Part shown: piece by piece, positions 58,433-64,000 of the stretch
Layout: every line of letters starts with the position of its first letter
How positions within the stretch are numbered: the first letter of the stretch is position 1
Assembly: GCF_030272615.1 (NCBI RefSeq)
Contig: NC_081407.1
Location: 438,991,230-439,055,229, forward strand
Length of the DNA: 64,000 nucleotides
Direction: 5' to 3'
DNA from: Cryptomeria japonica
Taxonomy: Eukaryota > Streptophyta > Pinopsida > Cupressales > Cupressaceae
The notes under the pieces: generated by a model
Told to the model about the DNA's origin: nothing
The model's input: the letters and a program-made list of their open reading frames with translations, nothing else
Databases searched by the model: none
Made by a program: the position numbers and the translations under genes

Positions 58433-61400
58433 TGTTACTGCATCATTTATTCCTCATGATAAGAGCGAGTCATCCTTTAAGATTTTCAGTTGGAGTCCTA
58501 ATCTTTCTTATGATACCTCGGTTCAAGTCCTTAGTATGTCTGTAAATCCTTTTTCAATCATAAAAGTCAAGTTTAGATAATTGGTTGAACTCTGTGAACA
58601 CGTTGAACCATTTTGAACCAGGTTCAACAGGGTCATTTAGGTTCCTAGGTGTTCAGGGAGGTTTTTCATACTAATATTTTCTCTAAGTGTCTTGTAGCAG
58701 CTCTCTAAAAGTTTCTTGTTCGGTGATATGTTACATTATTTCTCTCCAGGTTTTGAACTCATTGAACCAAGTTCAAGAGGTTCAAACATGTTCAACATGT
58801 TCAATATAGCACAAGTGGTCAGCAGCTTGATATTATTTGTTTTCTTGGCAAAATTCTCCTTGAGCGCGGCGTACATCTTGAACTACTTGAACACCCATGA
58901 AGTCTATTCAGGATGTTCATATGTGTTCAAAGTTGGTGGGTCCCATGGGTTTTAATGATTTGATGGTGCATTCATTGTCAAATATGAGGAGGTAGAACCA
59001 TGTCTTAAGTGACGTCAATCCTTGGTTTTTCAAAGAAAGTAATCATTTCCGGAACTGGCGGTTACTTCAAAAATGCCGCCATGCATTCAATGCATGCGTG
59101 CGATGTCTAATCCACAAACTCAACACACTCAAACTGAAAATTGGAATTATTGCATTCAATGTTACCATATCATTGCCTTCACTAATAAGGTATGAAGGAT
59201 TATTAGTACTCTGCATTTGTTCCTCGCTGCTGTGTCTTTCTTTTTCTTGGATAGGAGTCTTGTTTGCTGCTACTCATCGTCTAGTTGTTCAACTATGAAG
59301 GTGAGTCTTTTTCCTATCCTCTCCAGTGGTTTTTGCTTGCATTTTCTCTCTTACAGAAAGTTTTGTTGTAACTGATTTAGGCTTATTGTTTAAAATTATG
59401 AAGTCCACACTACATTTGTTTGAGAATGTTTTTAGCCTGGCATCCACTGAACCCATAGTTAGTGATACTGACCTAAAAGGGGAAAATATTGAGGTGTTGA
59501 AAGAGAGGGTGTTCAAGGGAATTGACAACTCTTTTGGTGTGGAGATTTTGAGTAGCAGTCTCGTAGAAGCTGCAACTTTTCCCCCAGCCATTCCTTGCCC
59601 AGAATTGATTCGGGAATGTATTGCTAGATATGACCCAATGTCTGAAACCATTAGGAGAGACAATGGTGAAACCCTTCTTGCCATAAATCATGAAGTAATT
59701 TCCTCAGTCATCAAGATACCTGATTACCAATTCTCCAACTTTTCTCCTGCTTAGTCAATCACCGAGTTCAATGCAGATAGAACCGGACACTCTAACAATG
59801 TAGCAAAATTCTGGTTGAAGGTTCCTCAAAGACGTGGTTCTAGGTTACCGAAGAATCCTAATAAGAATCACATGTTCCCTCACATTCATGACATAATTCT
59901 TTTGTTGCACCGAGCCAGAGGATCCGCTGAAGCTTATAGCTTCGATGACTGGATTTATTGCTACATGTAGCTGGTTTTAGAAGGGAAGCAATATTTGGAT
60001 TGGGCTGAATTGATTGCTGATTCAATGAGAGAACAACTGAGTTTGGCAAAATAGTTCAAACAGAACTTCTTTATGTCTTCATATCTCTTTTATTGTTTGG
60101 CTTGTGTTAAGGAGTTGGTTGGAATACCGAAACAGCTCACTGAGGAGGATGTTCCCGTATATGAGTTCTATCCCATTTTGCAAAAGGATAAAGCTTTACA
60201 GGATTTCAAAAGGGTGCACAATGCTTTTCTAGGTGATTTGTGTCATGAATTGAAGAATATGAAAGCCAAAAGAATCTTTGAAGATGCACAGACTTTGATA
60301 AAGAGATTTGGTAGTTTTTATATCCAGTTTCCATGCTTCTATTACATATGGGTAGGCGGCTTTGAAAAGGAGCCCTTCAAGCTCCCTCACTTCTATTCAG
60401 ATTGCTTTGTTCTGGCGGAGATATGCAGGCAACTAACCTCTGTAATCAAAATGGCATAGCCCAGGGACAAATGGGAAGGTCATTTTCCCATCCAGTTGGG
60501 CGTGTTGTCCTGTAGTTCAATGTCTGACGCTTTGAGTATAGGAGCAGACCTCAGGAATTTCAATTTTTCCCTATATCCTGAAAGGAAAGGTTTTGATAAT
60601 AAGGGATTTTCCCAAAGTCTTGGTCTAATGCCATACCTTCCCATGCCACAGTTAGAGGATTTCTGGGAAGATTTTACAGATGAACTTGAAGTATTCAAAA
60701 GGGGAAACATGAGATTGGTGTTAGAACAAGTTGTTTCATTGCAAATAAAGTTGGATACTAAGGGGCTCGAAGAGGATTATCTAGAGCTATTCGAACCATG
60801 GTACTTAGCCCATGCAAAAGTTGAAATGCCTCCAATTGACTGGGATGAAGAAGAGAAAGATGATATACAATTGAGGACCAAAGGAGTTTTGGAAAGGACC
60901 GTGGCATGGGTGGCCAATAAGAAAGCAATGAAATCAGGCGTTAAGTCTAATTCTGCGAGAAGTAATAAGGATCCTCTACCTTCACCAAAGCGTCTTTCTA
61001 ATAATGCTTCTATGCATGTTTGTGCAGGTAAGGATAACAAGTCACCCGAGCTTAGACATAGGTCTAATTCAACTTTGGATTTTTGCACTCCTCAGCATAC
61101 CGGGTCTCGAAGTGCCACTAAAAGAAAGATGGATCAGCAAAGGATACAGGGGTGAAAGATACCATTCTCGATGCTCAAATATTTGAAATTGAAGACTTGG
61201 ACGGTGGTGTTGCTAGTGCCCTGGACTCTCATATGGTGACTGTGGCTATGATGCCACCTTCCAAAATGATCGAAGGAACCACTGGTTCTAGTGCAACTCC
61301 TAAGTGGTTGACCACCTCGGTGAATAAAAAATGAAGTTTTCTTCCCGTGGCTATTCCGATTCAGGAAATGGTCATTAAGTACACAAAGAAGAATCCAAAG

Positions 61401-63388
61401 CCGAAAAGGTTCAAGACTGTCGCTCGCCTGGACAATGATGAGGGAACTGAAAAATGGGTTGCTTAAATCGCCTCATATAAACCCAAGGATGAAAACAACG
61501 AGGCTAGCCCCGATGATTTCGAGGTCACAAAAGGTGGCATTGGGAAACATGAGTATAGATATAGACAATCATTTCTTGCAGGTATCGGCAAAGAAATTGC
61601 TCACTAAGTCGAAGAACCTGATGGGCGAGAAAAGAGAGAACTAAAGCAACACATAAACATTTTGGCCCAATTCATCAATAGTATTGGTTGCCTTGGGGCA
61701 CTCCCAATATCTCATGCTACAGAGAACTTCGATCCAACTTCACCGGAAAAAAAAAAGCTAATGAGCCAAGAGTATTGTTGAAGCTGTGGAGAAATGGATT
61801 GAGGGAATAATCAAGGATGAAGAGAAGTACATTACCAACTCCCAGAGGCTATGCGATGAAATACAGGGCCTTATTGCCGAAGTTCAAAATCATCTTGTGC
61901 CGTGGGAGAAGGAGGAGCACAAATGGTAGAATATCTTGCCTTTGTTTGCCAAAATAGAAGAATATGGAGTTACCAGGTTTTTGATAGAACACTCAATCAA
62001 GCTGGTGGCGGATGAATGTCAGCTTTTTGTGCTGAAGAAAACCATAATGTGGCGAGTGCTTACCTTCAAGTCTATGATCACCGATGCAAAGACCTCTATT
62101 TATGAACTCTGGGTTCTCTAGTGCAACATAGTTAATGATAACAAGGTGGTTAACCCTGACCATGATAGGTAGTTGGGAATTTGTGGGTTGAGCACACAGG
62201 ATGCAATCAGGTCTTTCCGGATGAACATGGAGAAAATCAAGGCCAAGGGTAATTTCACTCCAGAAGATATAACCAGGGTGGCTAGGATTGAGTCTATGAC
62301 TTTCATTGGAAATGATCAACTGTCGAAACATTCTAAAAAGATGGTGAAGCACCTGTGGAATAAGAAGGCAGCAAAGGCGAAGCTCAACGCGATGAAAGTT
62401 CCAAACTAATCCATTGTTCAAGAACTCACAACCGCTCACGACGCCCGCAAAAGTGAAGAGGATGATAATGATGGAAAAGTGGCATAATGCATTGATTCAG
62501 GCCTGGTTCCCTTTATTCTTGTAATTTCTCATGGTTATGCAAAGACTTCGGGACATCTTTCCCAAAAATACTTCTTGTTGGTTTCATAACTATTTACGGG
62601 GGAGGTCGAGTTTTCAGGGAGACCTCCCCTGTTCTAAAACTATAAATCAAGAAAAGATAGATAGTATGGGGGTTAGTTTTTGTGACCAATTTTTGGTTTT
62701 TCCCTCTGTTTTGTGTATTTTCTATTTTGTAGAAGGAAGAATCAGACTACTAAATCTGGAATGGAAAAGATTTATACATGTATTTTTGTGCCTTTGTTGC
62801 ATAAGAATATATATATATAGAATGATCATACTATTCTTGGGAAAAGGAAAATTTGTGTGTTTTGAATCTGTGTAGATACATGTCTTTGCATATGTTTATC
62901 TAATCAAATAACAGTAAGGATCTTTCCATTGCAGAAAATTATTATTCTTCTAATATTCCTTCCTTTGAGTGTTTGTTTACTTCTAGAGAAGATTCATGTT
63001 TTAGGACAGATTTAGTTTCTTAAATCTGTTCATTCTTTATTAAACCTGTGAAAATGGTGTACTGAACTTTGTTTCAGTTGCTGTCATCTCATATATTGAA
63101 AAGATAGGAAAAATTGCTTTCTTCTTTTTAGGAAACATGTGCGAAATATCGGCCTCTCATCTAAGAATGAAGTAGGCAGCCTTACATGCTTTCGGGTTAA
63201 AAGCTACTATTCAAATTAAATAGTTTAAAGCATTCCTTGAAGAACTAAAATAGGGAGCTGTACCTATGAAAAATTCAGAGGGAAGTGGTTTATACAACAC
63301 TTACCCAACTGTTTAGTAGAACACTTGTCCTTAAAAGACAGATTTCAAAATTGATCATTTTAAAAAGGGACAAATCTGTTCACTTACA
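58433..63388 (+). mobile_element. 3' LTR of F
   Basis: TGTTACTGCATC to CACTTACA, 4,956 bp, the same length as the 5' LTR because an insertion near 62710 offsets a deletion near 61770. Confidence 0.93.
59326..62487 (+). pseudogene. LTR-encoded unknown ORF of F (3' copy)
   Basis: Counterpart of 48338-51511. More decayed: TAG at 59752, 59968, 60052, 60457 and about 61927, a frameshift near 61135, TGA at 61332 and TAA at about 61464, another frameshift near 61520, a 12-13 bp deletion near 61770, TAG near 62119 and 62170, TAA near 62407. At several of these the 5' LTR keeps CAG (59752, 62119, 62170, 61927), so change is C to T. Conversely CGA at 59911 and CAA at 60742 are stops in the 5' copy. 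Comparing the two gives the state at insertion. Confidence 0.7.
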
Positions 63389-63393
63389 CAAAT
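63389..63393. repeat. Right target-site duplication of F (CAAAT)
   Basis: Exact copy of 47440-47444. Confidence 0.92.
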
Positions 63394-64000
63394 GAAGCAA
63401 ATCGGGCTATCAAATCAATCTAAACCTATCAATCATGGTTTTCTATCAATCACTGAGTTCAATCAAACTATGTTAAGCTCTTCATCAGAAATTAAATCGG
63501 TTTCTTAGAGCTAATATATCCAATCAAATCAAATCAATCAATCGTTTATCCTATCAATCAACATTATCAAATCAGTCAATCAAGTACCTGTTCATTACAA
63601 TTGCGCTTCAAAATGTCTAAATGTAATCATCAAAGTGAATTTTAACATGAACAACATCAAACAAATTCATTTGAAACACAAGCACTAATCTTTTTAACAA
63701 AAGTGTTATTCTATTCAACACGGGTGCTAAATCGAACATATGCGTGAACATTTTTCTCACAAGCGCTAAACCTTGGAACAAAAGCGTGAAACAATCAAAC
63801 GCGTTGCCCTAAACATCAAATGCGTAAACACTAAAAGCAAAAGTGCTGACAAAACAAAAGCACTAACATTCATCACAAATGCGCTAAGAAAATAAGCATA
63901 TGTGCTAAAAATATCAGATGCGCTAACTTTTCATGCAAAAGTGCTAACAAATTAAACAAAACCGCTAACCAAAGATACTGAAAATCACAAAAATTCAAAA
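63389..64000 (-). other. 5' leader of K, distal part, with AGCGC repeats
   Basis: Reverse match to J from about 40790 to 41400, including the degenerate repeat array (63676-63976). Runs past the window edge. No coding. Confidence 0.8.

Larger units (their letters stand above)
47445..63388 (+). mobile_element. Complete 15.9-kb Tat-like gypsy element F with ORF-bearing LTRs
   Basis: 15,944 bp. Two LTRs of 4,956 bp (47445-52400 and 58433-63388), TG...CA ends, CAAAT duplication, a primer site resembling Arg tRNA, and one continuous gag-pol frame of 1,882 codons. Order: gag, protease, RNase H of aRH type, RT, gypsy RNase H, integrase. In 480 aligned bases (48301-48780 against 59289-59768) I count 17 mismatches, 3.5 percent, fewer than in G or C, so F is probably the youngest insertion here. 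Each LTR carries a long frame of unknown function. Confidence 0.93.

Overview
The window looks like intergenic DNA from a large, repeat-rich seed-plant genome. A gymnosperm such as a conifer is my guess, not something the sequence proves. I find no host gene, rRNA, tRNA or CRISPR. Almost everything is LTR retrotransposon DNA: Ty1/copia elements with a Met-tRNA type primer site (TGGTATCAGAGC) and Ty3/gypsy elements of the Tat-like group. They sit inside one another, and three insertions can be proved from 5-bp target-site duplications: C into B (GTTTA), G into H (CTTAG) and F into K (CAAAT).

Layout, left to right. 1-6731 (-): gypsy element E1, seen as RT, RNase H, integrase and a long partial 3' LTR that carries a separate reading frame. 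6732-8089 (-): LTR and 3' stub of copia element A. 8090-22211 (-): copia element B, pol-less, with a 2.5-kb 3' LTR and a gag with several zinc knuckles, split by element C. 12737-20177 (+): complete element C, also pol-less, with gag and a large unknown frame. 22212-25571 (+): copia element D, the RT-to-LTR part, carrying a piece of foreign integrase. 25572-27460: no genes, with a (TA)53 run. 27461-30358 and 37989-38123 (-): copia element H (LTR, protease, gag), split by G. 30359-37988 (-): complete copia element G. 38124-40690: GC-rich island, then AT-rich DNA, unassigned. 40691-43620 (+): element J, encoding a plant mobile domain (PMD) protein. 45323-47444 plus 63389-64000 (-): K, an inverted homologue of J whose PMD frame is fused to a gypsy integrase. 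47445-63388 (+): complete 15.9-kb gypsy element F, inserted in K.

The most interesting system is F. Each of its 4,956-bp LTRs contains one continuous frame of about 1,058 codons of unknown function, so the gene is present twice per element. A related protein lies in the 3' LTR of E1, so LTR-borne coding looks like a lineage trait. F gag-pol (1,882 codons), the 5' LTR frame of F and the PMD frame of J have no frameshift, yet carry 34 in-frame stops: 26 TAG, 8 TGA and no TAA. The best explanation is C-to-T decay at methylated CAG and CGA codons; suppression of TAG is the less likely alternative. Other points are a copia chimera (D), a PMD-integrase fusion (K), and a 16-bp quasi-palindrome shared by otherwise different copia families at their LTR start and polypurine tract.

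All coding calls are by eye from translations; no database search was run.
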